From Moesziomyces globuligerus (taxonomy: Eukaryota; Basidiomycota; Ustilaginomycetes; Ustilaginales; Ustilaginaceae): a stretch of DNA of 64,000 bases. Location: assembly GCA_030849465.1 (NCBI GenBank), contig JARVLF010000018.1:310001-374000 (forward strand), read 5' to 3'. The position numbers were made by a program, and so were the translations under genes. The first letter of the stretch is position 1. Each line of letters begins with the position of its first letter. Shown here piece by piece: positions 37,379-48,423 of the stretch. The notes under the pieces are model-generated. The model made no database searches and was not told the DNA's origin. It saw only the letters and a list, made by a program, of their open reading frames with translations.

Positions 37379-40141
37379 ATGAAGGGTCTTGTGCCCTTTG
37401 TCCTCCTGGCGCTGTCGATCGGCAGTGCCAATGCACGCCCCGCGCCTTCTCAGTCCATGGAGTAAGTCCACCCCTCTCGCTCACCGCACCGTCGTTATCG
37501 GTACTGACCTTGATGACAATGTGCACCAACCAGGTTGGCGCCTGCTGGCCAAGCGTACGGTACGCCGCCTGCGACTCCTGCCGTACCGCACTATGCTGTC
37601 GATCCGCCCGAGACTCCCCACCCGGACATGATCTCGGACCACCTCACCGTACCTGGCTCGGACGCTGACCAGTCCTCGTCCAGCCCCAACCCCAGCGCTG
37701 GTAAGGACGAGAGTTGCGACGATGACGCCAAGGGCGACAAGGCCGTTTCGGCCGAGGCGAACGGTAAGGGCGACAAGAACACCTCGTCCGACGCTTCCCA
37801 GACTCCTTCGCCAAAGACCAGCACTCAGACCCCATCCAAGCCCCAAGGCGCCGATGAGGACTGCGAAGAGGACAAGGATCAGTCTGACAAGACCGGCTCG
37901 AACGGCAAAGACTCGAGCGCGGGCAGCGAGGCCGACAAGGGTGGCAAGACCGACAAGACCGACGAGGACTGCGACGAGGACAAGAACGGCAGCGGCAGCG
38001 GTGGTGCCACTACCACCACCACCACTTCCTCCCATCATTCGAGTCACTCGAGCAGCCACTCTAGCCACTCGTCTTCCACTACCACCACCACCACCAGCGG
38101 CGGCAACGGTGGCGATGACGGCTCGAACTCCACTGGTGGCGACAACAGCGACAACAGCAACAGCAGCAGCAACGGCAACGGCGCCGACGCCTCGACCACT
38201 CCCAGCATCAACTCGGGCAACGCTCCTGGCGCTCCCGAGGAGGACTGCGAGGATGGCAAGGACAAGACCGGCGGCGACAGCCCCGCTCCCCAGGGCGACA
38301 ACTCGGGCACCACTCCCGGTGCTCCTGGCAGCGCCGGCGACGATGGCGGTGCCGGCGGTGCTGGTGGTGCCTATGGTGCTGGCGGTGCTGGGGGTGCTGG
38401 TGCTCCTGAGGAGGACTGCGAGGAGGGCAAGGACAAGTCGACCACCGACACCGACACTGCCGACCAGGGCGACAAGAGCGGCGACAGCAACAACGCCGAC
38501 ACGGCCTACAGCAACGTGCCGTCCGGCAGCACTCCCCCTGCCCCGCAGGCTGGGTCTCAGACCCCGCAGGGCCAGGATGAGGACTGCGAGGAGGGCAAGG
38601 ACAAGTCCACCACCACCACCAACACCGACAAGACCGACAACACCAACGGCGCCGACACCACTGGCCCTCCTAGCATCAACTCGGGCAGCACGCCTGGTGC
38701 TCCCGAGGAAGACTGCGAGGAGGACAAGGACAAGACCGGCGACGACAGCCCCGCTCCTGAGGGTGACAACAGTCCCGCTCCTCAGGGCGACAACTCAGGC
38801 ACTGTTCCCGGCGGTCCTCGCACCACTCCCGACGAGGACTGCGACGAGGACAAGCCTTCTGCCGGTGGTGAGTCCGGCGGCGACACCACTACGCCTCCCA
38901 GTATCAACTCGGGCAGCACGCCCGGTGCTCCCGAGGAGGACTGCGAGGATGGCAAGGACAAGACTGGAGGCGACAGCCCGGCTCCTCAGGGCGACAACTC
39001 GGGTACGACGTCCGATGCACCTGGTGCTTCCGACGAGGACTGCGAGGATGACAAGCCCGCTCCTGAAGCGGGTGTCGACGAGTACAAGGAGACGCCCTCG
39101 GCTGGTAGCGGCGACAACTCGCCCAGCTCGCCCGGCTCGACCGAGGGTGGCAAGGACGAGGACTGCGATGAGGACAAGGACGTCACCCAGGGCTCCCAGA
39201 CCTCCCAGCCTCCTTCGTCCAACCCGCCCACGGCTGCCACTGGTGGCGACGAGGGCGATGACGAGCAGGATGTTGCGTCCAAATCGGCTTCGCCCAAGTC
39301 TCCCTCCGGTTCCTCGGGCTCCTCCGGTTCTTCGGGTTCTTCGAGTGCAGACGAGTGTACTGGAGTCGAGTGCGGTTCGCAGGGCGAGGGCTATGGTGGC
39401 GGCAACGGATCACAGACGCCCTCGGTTCCAGCTGGACCTGGCTGCGGTGTTGCTGCTACGTTTGAGGAGCTGGTCAAGGTATTTGTCCCGGCCGCGTGCT
39501 CTGCGAGCGGTATCTCGTCTGGCGAGGCCATCACCTCGGGTGGGGCTAGCGCTCAGGACGCCAACGCACGCAGCACCACTTCCAAGGACGCTTCGGCCCC
39601 CGCAGGGATCTCGTCGGGCGGTCCGAGTGCTCAGGATACCGGTGACGTGTCGAAGGGCGGATATGTCTCGACTGGTCGTCCTAGCAATGCTGCTTCCTAC
39701 ACCTCGGGCAACTCGGCTCAGACCGACAAGCAAGACTCAACTCCCGCACCTGCTATCAGCTCTGGTGGAGCCTCGGTTTCTGGTCTGGCTTCGCTCGGTG
39801 GTGCGGAGCATGCGGAGCATGCGGAGCAGAGTTGTCCTGCCGAATCGCACGCAGTGCTCGAGTTCGCTCCGTGCGATATGGCGTCGCTGCTGGGTAGGAT
39901 GCAGGTCACTTCGGAGCAGCTCGCCATCTTTGAGGCTGGCTTGGCAGGCCTCATCGCTGCGCGCACAGCGACCTACACGGTGGACAAGAAGCGCATCACC
40001 CCCGACCAACTCGGCACCCCCCTCGACGAGGGTATCCGATCCGCCCTCGACCGCGCCTCCAACATCCACTCGCCTCCAAACCAGTCCCTCCCCCTCGAGG
40101 GCAAGAAGAGGTTCATGTTCCGTCGCCGAGCCTTCTTCTAA
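37379..40141 (+). CDS. Secreted repeat protein with acidic cysteine modules (2 exons)
   Basis: Model: exon 1 at 37379-37461 (signal peptide MKGLVPFVLLALSIGSANA), intron 37462-37533 (72 nt, GTAAGT donor, TACTGAC branch-like site, CCAG acceptor), exon 2 at 37534-40141; total 896 residues. Without the splice, exon 1 stops one codon later. The mature protein is Ser/Thr/Asp/Gly/Pro-rich with a module repeated about a dozen times: two or three acidic residues, one Cys, two to three acidic residues or Gly, then Lys-Asp-Lys (EEDCEDGKDK, DEDCEEDKDQ and similar), separated by Gly/Ser/Pro/Ala/Thr spacers. The C-terminal ~230 residues are less repetitive (CGVAATFEELVKVFVPAACS; CPAESHAVLEFAPCDM) and end in a basic KKRFMFRRR tail. 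No GPI or membrane segment. I know no family for it; cell wall, matrix or effector roles are all possible. Confidence 0.75.
37462..37533 (+). other. Intron of the secreted repeat protein gene
   Basis: GTAAGT donor in the codon after Met27, TACTGAC at ~37502-37508 as a branch site and CAG acceptor at 37531-37533. It joins the signal-peptide exon to the long exon in frame (GA plus G makes Glu28). Confidence 0.75.
37700..39370 (+). repeat. Imperfect coding repeats (acidic-Cys modules)
   Basis: About 12 copies of an acidic module with one cysteine, at irregular spacing, in the secreted repeat protein. Two segments, at about 38228-38313 and 38929-39014, are almost identical in protein and differ mainly at third codon positions, so they are older than a fresh duplication but conserved in sequence. 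Confidence 0.8.
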
Positions 40142-40370
40142 ACCTCCTGCTCCGCGTTTTGAGATCCGTTCCTAAGTTTCCGTCCTTCGCCGCGCATTCC
40201 ATAGCCGGCCTACCAACTGTCTTTCCCAGCCTCTTTCTCTTCTTCACTTGACTTTCCTTTTTTGAATCACATTCGCGCTTTGGTTTTCCTCCGCGCCCGA
40301 CAGCTCTGGGTGTTGAAGAATGGTGACATTTGAAAGGACATTTTGCTGTTCTCGCGAGAGAGAGAGGAGA

Positions 40371-41132
40371 TCAGGAATGCTTGGAGGTTTCCTTGACTGC
40401 ATTGCGCTTGAGTACGTCCTGGATCGCCTTGTCGGCAGCCTTGCGCCCGACCTGGGCTTTGACCTGGTGATTCGCGCGCGCCCAGCCCATCCTGACGAGC
40501 CACTTGACGAAGCTCGGTGTGACGGCGGCGGTGAACGCGACGCGCACGGGGAGGAGGAGGGTCTTGTGGATGGTGTAGGCGAGCACGGCTTCTGTCCAGA
40601 TGGCGCTGTTGCCGCTGGCTTTTGCGTCGCCCGAGTCCGGGTCGTCGTGACGCTGTTCCATGCCTATCGAGGAGCGGACCTTGGCTTCGAGCGCACGGAT
40701 GTGGTCTGCACCGAGCAGATGGATGGCGAGGAAGGTGAGCGAGAAGTCAACAGTTGAGGCGGCAAGGTAGACGCCTAGCGCCCACCATCCGTAGCGGCGC
40801 GTGAGGAACTTGAGACGCTCGCGCAGCGAGGCCTTTGGTGGAGGCGAATCCGCATCACCCTCCGATTCGGTCTCCTCGGCCTTGCTCTTGCTCGAAGTCT
40901 CTGCACGACGTAACGACGGCGCAAACGAGGTCGGTCGGGTGGTGATGAAGGATCGTGTCCCTCTCGCCGGGATGAGCTGCGTCGATGGAAGCGCAGCCAG
41001 CACGCGCGAGGTCGAGGCCAGACGAGCCGTAGCAACACTCGAAGAGCGCACGACACCGGCGACGGAGCGGTCAAGTGGTGGCAGCAGCGACGGTGCCGGT
41101 GCCAACCGACGTGTGGCGAATCGAAGCGACAT
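40371..41132 (-). CDS. FAM210/DUF1279-family mitochondrial membrane protein
   Basis: 253 residues, intronless, starting at 41132 (MSLRFATRRLAPAPSLLPPL); 62 upstream codons in frame are Lys/His-rich non-coding sequence. The first ~75 residues are rich in Arg, Ser and Ala without acidic residues, a mitochondrial presequence. Then a charged linker and the DUF1279 core: LRERLKFLTRRYGWWALGVY, LAASTVDFSLTFLAIHLLGADHI, and a second hydrophobic helix around TEAVLAYTIHKTLLLPVRVAFTAAVTPSFVKWLVRMGW. Family members in yeast (Nat2) and animals (FAM210A/B) are mitochondrial inner-membrane proteins tied to mitochondrial translation and metabolism; the molecular role is not settled. Its 3' end lies 229 bp from the end of the secreted repeat protein gene (convergent). 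Confidence 0.85.
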   Translation of the reverse strand: MSLRFATRRLAPAPSLLPPLDRSVAGVVRSSSVATARLASTSRVLAALPSTQLIPARGTRSFITTRPTSFAPSLRRAETSSKSKAEETESEGDADSPPPKASLRERLKFLTRRYGWWALGVYLAASTVDFSLTFLAIHLLGADHIRALEAKVRSSIGMEQRHDDPDSGDAKASGNSAIWTEAVLAYTIHKTLLLPVRVAFTAAVTPSFVKWLVRMGWARANHQVKAQVGRKAADKAIQDVLKRNAVKETSKHS

Positions 41133-41711
41133 GCTGGCGCCACGGTCCAAGTGCAAGCGGAGACGGATGTAGTGGTGCACCAACGAGTGGGCGATGCTTG
41201 CGTAGAGGCTGAGGTGCGCACAGCCCACCGTGTTGGTGTGTGACTTTTTTCTTTTCTTTTTCGACGTCACCTCTTTCTCCCTGTCGTGCCCAGCAAAGCA
41301 ACCGAGAAATACCGTCAAGAAAATATGACACGTTCCAGCACGAGCGCCGTCAGCACGCGGGCCGAGTGGAGGCTAAGCCGCGGGGCCACCAAGCCGCGTC
41401 GGCGCTCAGCCAACGTCCGCGGAACTTTGCCAGCCGCACGCTCAATCGATATGCTCAGGACGCATACCGGCCACTCCACCGAACCGCAGCTTTGGGTTCA
41501 ACGAGGCAGCCAGCCAGACGTGTAACGAAATGCAAGTTTCGATCAAAAACGAGTGTATGTGTAGTCGAACAGGTCGCAGGGACAAGGACAAGCCGGTTCG
41601 GCCCAACGGCCAGAGGAGGAGGAGGGGAGGATTATGAAAGGGCAGGGGCAAGGTCTCGAAGGAGATGTGCACGCATGGGAAGCGCCACTACGCTGGATGG
41701 TTGCGCGTGGT
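41133..41711. other. Intergenic, ~580 bp
   Basis: Promoter side of the DUF1279 gene and terminator side of the Mid2-like gene, both on the minus strand. An oligo-T run (41246-41265) lies ~115-135 bp upstream of the DUF1279 ATG. No gene seen. Confidence 0.45.
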
Positions 41712-42893
41712 CTATTGGTAGTGGGCGTGCGGGTATTGGTTCTGCTGGGCGGGGTGCGACATGCCGGCATGTGCGTAAGGGTCGACGCCGTACGGGTTGG
41801 CTGTATCCGAGTATGCACCGCCGCTCATCGCGCCAGGCGAAGTCTGCATGCCGTACTGGTGACCGGCGTACATGTTGGCGTGATTCGGATAGTAGCCTGC
41901 GGCGGGGTCCATCGAGTAGCCGTGGTCCATCTGCGGTGCGTAGTCGTTGACCGGGTAGCCTGCGGGCGGCGCGGCGGCGAGGGCGGTGGTGGAGCCGGTG
42001 AAGCTGTCGCGACCCTTCTCGCCCAGGTTGTTGCTCGTGCCGTCGTGGTCGACGCCCTCGTTGTCCGAGTCATCGCCCATGTCAAAGCCGGCGCCGCCGG
42101 TTCGACGCGCGGGCAGCGGCTGCATCACATTCGAGTCTGGGTCGTGCTTGAGCTCGGGCCACTTGATGTCGGCGTCGCCATCTTCAAAGTTGCTGAATCG
42201 GCGCGTGCCGAACTTGAAGTAGAGGAAGAGGAAGGCGGCCAACACAAGCACACCGCCGGCCACGGAGACACCGATGATGAGGCCGGTGCTGGCACCACCG
42301 CCGCCGCCGCCGTTGGATTCTTGGCTCGCGGTCGAGGCGGTGGGGGTGACGACGGTAGGCGCAGCCTGCACCGTGGCGGTGAGGGTGGTGGTGAGGCCGA
42401 CCGAGGTGGACAAGGACAAGGAGGCGGATGCGGCGGACGCTGACGATGCGCGGCTAGCCGAGGCGGCAGCAGAAGCCGAAGAACGCGAGGCGGCCGCGGC
42501 GGCGCTCGAGATGGAAGCTGCGGCGGACGATGCGGCTGCCTCAGCGATCGACGCGGATTCGGCGGCGACCGCAGACGCGGAAGACTGAGCAGCGGCGGCG
42601 GACGAGGAGGCAGCGGCAGCGGCAGCAGAGGAGGAGGAGGAAGCGGCGGCGGAGGCGGAGCTGACCGAGGCGGATGAGGCGGAAGCTGATGCGGATGCTC
42701 GCGAGAAAGAGGAGGACACGTCGTCGCTGCCAATGCCAAAGATGCCAGGGCCAAGGGGCTGCGGAGTGGGTTGGGGCGATCGCGCGGCGAGACGTGCAGC
42801 GTGATCTGGTCGAGCTCGTGGCTGGTGCTGGGAGGTAGAGACCGCCGACGCGGCCAGAAGCGCGCCGAAGACGAGGTAGCGAGCGGGCTTCAT
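41712..42893 (-). CDS. Mid2/Wsc-like single-pass cell-surface sensor
   Basis: 393 residues, intronless. Residues 1-19 are a signal peptide (ARYLVFGALLAASAVS). Residues ~57-195 are almost entirely Ser/Ala with some Thr, a mucin-like rod likely to be O-mannosylated. A single transmembrane helix spans ~203-228 (GLIIGVSVAGGVLVLAAFLFLYF) and is followed by a basic stop-transfer (KFGTRRF). The cytoplasmic tail (~165 residues) is acidic at first (NFEDGDADIKWPELKHD), then Tyr/Pro/Asn/Gln-rich with repeated YxxxxAxM-type tyrosines. This is the layout of yeast Mid2/Mtl1 and Wsc sensors that signal cell-wall stress through Rho1 GEFs; no WSC cysteine domain is present, so the Mid2 type fits better. Homology is by architecture only; the sequence itself is low-complexity. 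Confidence 0.75.
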   Translation of the reverse strand: MKPARYLVFGALLAASAVSTSQHQPRARPDHAARLAARSPQPTPQPLGPGIFGIGSDDVSSSFSRASASASASSASVSSASAAASSSSSAAAAAASSSAAAAQSSASAVAAESASIAEAAASSAAASISSAAAAASRSSASAAASASRASSASAASASLSLSTSVGLTTTLTATVQAAPTVVTPTASTASQESNGGGGGGASTGLIIGVSVAGGVLVLAAFLFLYFKFGTRRFSNFEDGDADIKWPELKHDPDSNVMQPLPARRTGGAGFDMGDDSDNEGVDHDGTSNNLGEKGRDSFTGSTTALAAAPPAGYPVNDYAPQMDHGYSMDPAAGYYPNHANMYAGHQYGMQTSPGAMSGGAYSDTANPYGVDPYAHAGMSHPAQQNQYPHAHYQ

Positions 42894-45198
42894 GGTGGGG
42901 CGAGCTCGGGATTTGGTGGTGTGAGCCTAGCTAGACGGAAGAGACGTGACTAAGAGGAGAGAAAAGGGCGCCGAGTCTTCGATCGACTACGTCTGGTGGA
43001 GACTTGGTTCGTCCCGACCAAGGTCGATGGGAAGATGGGCGATCGAGGCGGCGACGAGGTGGGAGGTTCTGCGAGCGAGTCGTTGAAGGGCCTCAGCGAG
43101 GGCAGTGGCAAATGGAGCGACGATGCGGCTGATACGATACGAGCAAAGGAGAGTGGATGCCTGGCAGGCGTGTCGAGCGATGCGTTTGGTGACCTTGCGA
43201 TGAGAAGCGCGAGGGCGAGGCGATGGACTAGGGCGGCAGGTAAGGAGAGGGAGAATAGATGGAGCTGGTGTTGGGTGTTGTTTAGGGAAAGCGGAGAGGG
43301 GGTTGGCGGTGACGAGGGTGGTGATGAAAGGGACGAGGTCAGAGTCGGGGCAAAGGCGAAGAAGCGACATGAGGGCGAGTGAGCGTGGCGAGACGGCGGT
43401 GCCGCGTCGGCAAGAGCCAGCTGACCGACTGTTGTTGCGTACTGTAGAGGCGAGCGGGCGGTTGGCCAGGCAGAGGCAGAGTGGCGCCAGAGGGGCCAAC
43501 GGCAGGCGGACGAGGTGAGGGGCCGAGCGAGGTGCATATGGCCTGCGTTGGCCTCGCTGCCTCTCTGCCCCAAGGTCCGACGACCGAGCCCACCCCCCTT
43601 TCAAGACTGCAGGAGCGCCAGTAGTGTAAAATTGCCGGCGCTCCTCCTTCATCTTTGGCTCTGGCCTCGCCAGGTTGATTCGGCGAAGCGGCTCTGCCGA
43701 CCTCACTTTGCTCAGCATCAAGGCTTGCTCGGACCAACACGCAGGCGAGATGTGAGCTCCGTTGCGTTTGGCAAGTGCGACGTGCCGAGTGTGGCAGTGT
43801 GTGTCTCTCCCTCTTTCTTGGCTGCTCGGCCTGTCGCTCTGTCGGAGTCGGGGCAATCCGTCGGTGAGGGTGTGTGTCTTGGCTGGCTTACTGGCTGTGT
43901 GCTTTGTGTTGCTCTGCGACGCGCCTCCTCCGAGGCCAGTCAGCCTAAGCGGGCTTCTTTTTTTGCTCGTCGGCTTGAAAAATGCCAGTTTCCAAGCTCG
44001 TGGCTTTCGAATTTGGTCGTGACGTGCTGGCACTCGGATCGACGCCGATCCACCGCCCAAAATTCACAGCGTCTTCCGGCCCCGTAGTGCATTTCTAGGG
44101 TCGCCGAGCGCCGATCCCGCCAATCTCTGCAGCAGCGGGATTGGCAGAGCGCGTGTGCTGCCACTCACTGTACCGTACGTCGCAGCCAGCAAGCGAGCCG
44201 GTTCGGAGACACCGTCCAAGCAAGTGGGGCTTCTTCGGCTTCGCGCCGACGATCAGCCTTTGCGACTCACGGTTGGGTCGGGAGCGAGCCAAGCACCCGA
44301 GCCAGCATAGCCAAGGCGGGGTCCATACTGTACAGTAGCGCGTGTGTGCTGGCGTGAAAAAGGGCGCATCGGAGCCCCAAAAAGGATCAGCAACAGGCAC
44401 ATCCGGCTCGACCAAACCGAACTTTTTTAGACGCAGGCGCGTCCGCCCACTCAGCAGGAAGGCACGCTGCCTGCAATCCATGCACATTTTCAACCTCTGT
44501 CTCACCGCCAGCACCAACCATCGCCCAAGGCAATCGCCCAAGGCAATTGGCCACGGCGATACGCAGCACGCTCGCCAACCTCGCTTGCACGTACAGCACT
44601 AGAAGTCGGATGCTGTTGACAGCTGTTTCAAGTCTCGGCTCGCACCTCGACGTCGTATTCAGACGCCCACATGCCAAGAGTCGAGCCCCTGGGGCTTGTG
44701 TTTCTCGGGGCCAGCTTCCGGCCAGCCAAGATAAAGTCTAACAGTTTGAATCGAGGCGAGACGCGGGTGCGAATTTGTTGATCTCACAGAGCGCGCGTTA
44801 CGCTCACCCTCGCAGCTGTGCTTCGGCATCTGCACGACGCGCCCGACCAGCCTGGTTTGGCTACGTGGGGCGTGCGCAGAGTTCAGCCGGGATTGCCCAA
44901 CAGCGCACAGCAGCGCTGCAAAATTTAGACGAGGCTGGCTGCCATGCTTCGCGACGATGCTTTCGACATGGCGCCTGGCCACAGCACACACAACAGAGCA
45001 ACAAAGAAGAGTCGAGTCTGTTTGCCTCGCTTGCTCCACGCACCAACCTTGGTGCAACAGCGCCCGTGATAGTTGGCGTGTTGTTCTCCCCATCCGATCC
45101 TGTCTCGCAACCCTCCTTCCTTCCATCCCTTCCTCCCTCCCATCCACATCTTGCTTTGCTCGTGCTCGTGCTTGTGCTCGCATCGCACACCTCCCACC
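42894..45198. other. Gene-poor region, 2.3 kb, divergent promoters
   Basis: Between the starts of the Mid2-like gene (minus) and LAG1 (plus). Purine/pyrimidine skewed blocks occur (e.g. GA-rich ~43220-43330, C/T-rich ~45090-45195 ahead of LAG1). A 357-codon open frame on the minus strand at 42987-44060 is compositionally random. No gene supported. Confidence 0.5.
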
Positions 45199-46608
45199 AT
45201 GTCGTCTTCCTCGACTGCGGCACCGCCGCCCACGAGACCCGCCACGGGCAGGAAGCGTGCTCCTTCCTTCTCCGAAGCCATCGCTCAGGTCCCCCAGAAC
45301 GCCAATGCTCAGGATGAGACCGCCGATCCCGCCGTCGCAGACCGCATCGCTGCTGCTGCCGCTGCCGCAGACAAGGACGCCGTCGCCGCATCCACCGCCT
45401 CGGGCACCGCTGCAACCGCCAAGTCCGGCTCGCACTCGCGCACCTCCAGCCAGCGCGAGGCCGACGAGGAGATCTACCGCTCCCAGGGCCTCATCAAGGA
45501 CATCCTCACCTTCCGCTGGATGACCGCCCCCGCCTCCTCCTTCCAGCTCGCCGCCATCTTTGTGCTCGCCTTCTTCAACTGGAACTTCTTCATCGGCACC
45601 ACCGAAAACAACCCCATCGCGCCCTTCCTCATGCTCTCCCACCGCGTGCCGCAGAACCAGGTGATCCTCGACTCGCTACCGCCCAAGGACCCTGTGCAGC
45701 GCGCGCTGCAGAACCTCGTCCCGCGCTCGGCGGATAGCCTCGAGGCCCGATACCAGAAGGGCTACAACGACCTCCTCTTCCTCGTCTTCTACGTCATCGT
45801 CTTCTCCTTCCTCCGTCAGTCCACCACGCTCTACATCTTCAAGCCGTTTGCCAAGTGGTGGGGCATCAAGAGCGAGTCCAAGCAGCTGCGCTTCACCGAG
45901 CAGGGCTATGCCGTCCTCTACTGGGGCTCTGCCGCCGCGCTCGGACTCTACGTCATGAGCTTCCAGGACAGCTGGTGGTACAACCTCGAACACCTCTGGC
46001 TCAAGTACCCGCACTGGCAGATGCGCAGCGAACTCAAGCTCTACTACCTGCTCCAGTTCTCCTTCTGGCTCCAGCAGGCCTTGGTCATGCTGCTCCGCCT
46101 CGAGAAGCCCCGCAAGGACTACTACGAACTCATCGCCCACCACCTCGTCACGCTCTGGCTCATCGGTTGGTCGTACCTGGTCAACCTCACCATGATCGGC
46201 ACCACCGTCTTCGTCTGCATGGACATCCCCGACACCTGGCTCGGCTTCTCCAAGGCGCTCAACTACATGGGCCTCGACAACATCACCGTGGTCATCTTTG
46301 CCGTCTTCATGGTCATCTGGACCTACTTCCGCATCTACCTCAGTGCGGCCACGCTGCATTCGGTCTGGTATCAGTTTGAGCTCATCCCGCGATATGCGCG
46401 CGAGTGGGAGCCCGCAAAGGGCTGGTGGCTCGTCAGCTGGATGAGGTACCAGATCTTTGCCCCGCTCTTCTTGCTCCTCCTCCTCAACCTCTTCTGGTAC
46501 GCGCTCATGTGGCGCATCATGTTCCGCGCCATCCGCGGCAACGTCGCCGACGAGAGGGAGGAGGGCGAGTACGACGACGAAGAGGAAGAAGCGAAGAAGA
46601 AGCAGTGA
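45199..46608 (+). CDS. LAG1: Ceramide synthase (Lag1/Lac1 family)
   Basis: 469 residues, intronless; ATG at 45199 in a CCACC context. Residues 1-90 are Ser/Ala/Thr-rich and probably cytosolic. From ~110 follow several hydrophobic helices (SSFQLAAIFVLAFFNWNFF; LLFLVFYVIVFSFLRQSTTLY), and from ~230 to 450 the TLC domain: KYPHWQMRSELKLYYLLQFS, the catalytic KDYYELIAHHLVTLWLIGWSY with His314-His315, and VFVCMDIPDTWLGFSKALNY with conserved aspartates. The tail is acidic then Lys-rich (EEGEYDDEEEEAKKKQ), suggesting a di-lysine-like ER retrieval signal. It condenses a sphingoid base with a fatty acyl-CoA (C24-C26 in yeast) in the ER membrane. Smuts usually carry more than one ceramide synthase, so substrate class cannot be stated. 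Convergent with SLD5, 128 bp between stops. Confidence 0.93.
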   Translation: MSSSSTAAPPPTRPATGRKRAPSFSEAIAQVPQNANAQDETADPAVADRIAAAAAAADKDAVAASTASGTAATAKSGSHSRTSSQREADEEIYRSQGLIKDILTFRWMTAPASSFQLAAIFVLAFFNWNFFIGTTENNPIAPFLMLSHRVPQNQVILDSLPPKDPVQRALQNLVPRSADSLEARYQKGYNDLLFLVFYVIVFSFLRQSTTLYIFKPFAKWWGIKSESKQLRFTEQGYAVLYWGSAAALGLYVMSFQDSWWYNLEHLWLKYPHWQMRSELKLYYLLQFSFWLQQALVMLLRLEKPRKDYYELIAHHLVTLWLIGWSYLVNLTMIGTTVFVCMDIPDTWLGFSKALNYMGLDNITVVIFAVFMVIWTYFRIYLSAATLHSVWYQFELIPRYAREWEPAKGWWLVSWMRYQIFAPLFLLLLLNLFWYALMWRIMFRAIRGNVADEREEGEYDDEEEEAKKKQ

Positions 46609-46736
46609 AAGCCGCACTCTCTCGCGATTGCCACAAGCTTTGGCAAACAGATACGCCGTGCGCGACCGCTAATGGAAACAATGACAGAACAATGGGTTGC
46701 AGGGTTTGCAGTGCGTGTGAGTTGGTCACGAGTGGG

Positions 46737-47963
46737 CTATAGAAGGACGACGGAGCCTTGGTGTACGAGGTGGCGCACGGAACGGTACCGCAGCAGATGG
46801 ATCGACTCTTGGCTGAGGACGGCCGTTTCGCCACTACATTGTGAAGCGTCAGTGCGGATGACAGGAGTCAGTATGACGGGTCAGAGGCGGATCGCAAGGG
46901 TGGGGGCCAACTCACTCTGGGAGCTGAATGGAGCCGCATTCGTCGAGGCAGCGGATGAAGACCGGTGCGTCCAGATCCGGTCCTGGTACTGCACCATCCC
47001 AAACCTAAGTCAGCTATCTTTCGATACGTAAGAGAGCGCTGGAAGGCCGGAGAGAGGCAAGACGTACGCATGTTGGTGCTTGAATTTGGTTGATGTGAGT
47101 CCTGTTGGCTCAGCGAGTCCTGACCTGGCGCCTCAATCTCCCGGAGCTGTTCGGGCAAGAAGCCCAAAACAGCCGTGTTGAAATGCTCCTTCTTCAACTG
47201 CCAGTACCTGCTTGCCCCGTAGCACATTCGACATGCCGATATGCGTCAGTCTCTCCACGTCCCAACTCGCCACTACCACGTCTTGCCGGAAAGGGTGGGA
47301 AACTTACTCTTGGACGAATCGGGCTTCTGTGGGGTTGAGTTTGGCTCTCTGAGCCGGACGTGCGTGGATGAAGCCGGCGTACTTCTGGGCGAGGTCGAGC
47401 CGCGTGCGCGTGACGTGCTTGACGAGCCACTTTGCGCGTTCCAGATCGACCTGGACGAGGTTGAGACGCAGGAACTCGTCCTCGTCGATCTCGTCGGCTC
47501 CTCCCACCTGCAGCAGCGAATCGACGATCGACTGCTGCTGCTCCATCTGCCCCAAGAGCTGCTCGAACGCCCAGGTCGGAAACGGCAGCAGTTCCGGTGC
47601 GGCCTTTTGCGTCGCCATGAACAGCGTCAGCTGCTCGAATGCCGACATGCGTCCCACCGTTCCCGAGATCGAATACGGCCAGCCCTTACCCGCTCTGCCC
47701 GAGGATCGGTCCGAGGGGGGAGACGATGATCGGAGTAGGTCGTCGATATCTAGGCTCGATGGTGCGTCGTGAGCCGATGCAGAGAACGAGGGCGGACCTG
47801 ATCGCACAGCAGAACCGTTCGGTGAGGATGAGGCGACGCCTTCCGTACCGGTGATAGATGATGCGTATGGCCGCGAAGAGGTGCCTACAGACGGATAGGA
47901 CTCGTCCATGACCTCCTCCTCGTCGTCGCCCCCATCGTCGAGAGAGTAGCGTGGAAGCGGCAT
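46737..47963 (-). CDS. SLD5: GINS complex subunit Sld5 (4 exons)
   Basis: Model: exons at 47308-47963, 47068-47207, 46916-46988 and 46737-46833; introns of 100, 79 and 82 nt with GTAAGT, GTACGT and GTGAGT donors. All joins keep the frame, giving 321 residues. Exon 1 has a Ser-rich, acidic N-terminus (~1-105), then the GINS A-domain: KAAPELLPFPTWAFEQLLGQ, FLRLNLVQVDLERAKWLVKH and VTRTRLDLAQKYAGFI. Exon 2 continues with WQLKKEHFNTAVLGFLPEQL; exon 3 opens the B-domain (PDLDAPVFIRCLDECGSIQL); exon 4 ends with HLLRYRSVRHLVHQGSVVLL, the typical Sld5 C-terminus that contacts other GINS subunits. GINS joins Mcm2-7 and Cdc45 in the replicative helicase. The N-terminal ~100 residues are longer than in human Sld5 (223 residues). 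Confidence 0.88.
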
Positions 47964-48423
47964 GCGTGCCTCGTCCTCCGCCGAGCTAGAACTTCTAGAT
48001 TCGCAGAAACGTGCGGTAAAGACACGGTCGCACCCGCAGGCGATTCGTGGTGGAAGCTCGACAGGTGTCGGGAGATGCTGATGCTAGGGTAGGTGTTTCG
48101 TCGTGGTGCTCAGTGTCGAATGCACCCGCATCATGCAAGGCTCACCCTGCACATCTCGGATGTCGGAGACACGCTGCCAACACCAACACTCTCGCCGCTT
48201 GCCACTCTACGCGACGCGTCGACCTCCGCTGCGCATTCCACCCGCACTCAACATCTGAAATCATTCATGTGCAAACACGGCTCCTACAACACAGCGCAGC
48301 CGGTGGCCAAAACTACATTCGAGCCAAGGTATCGTGGAACAAGGACAAAGAGCTAAAAATACAGTCAAGGGGTTCGAGAGCAGATAAGGATGTAGTCGGA
48401 ACCGAAGTGAAATAGAGACCAGC
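47964..48423. other. Intergenic, SLD5 upstream region
   Basis: About 460 bp between the SLD5 start and the stop of the next minus-strand gene. No clear TATA box; nothing else seen. Confidence 0.45.

Noticed and set aside
37722..40175. 817-codon plus-strand frame overlapping the secreted repeat protein
   Set aside because: Arg/Thr/Pro-only composition produced by a shifted reading of GC-rich repeats; the other frame has the signal peptide and repeat logic.
42987..44060. 357-codon minus-strand frame
   Set aside because: Random composition in a GC-rich intergenic region; no motif or start context.
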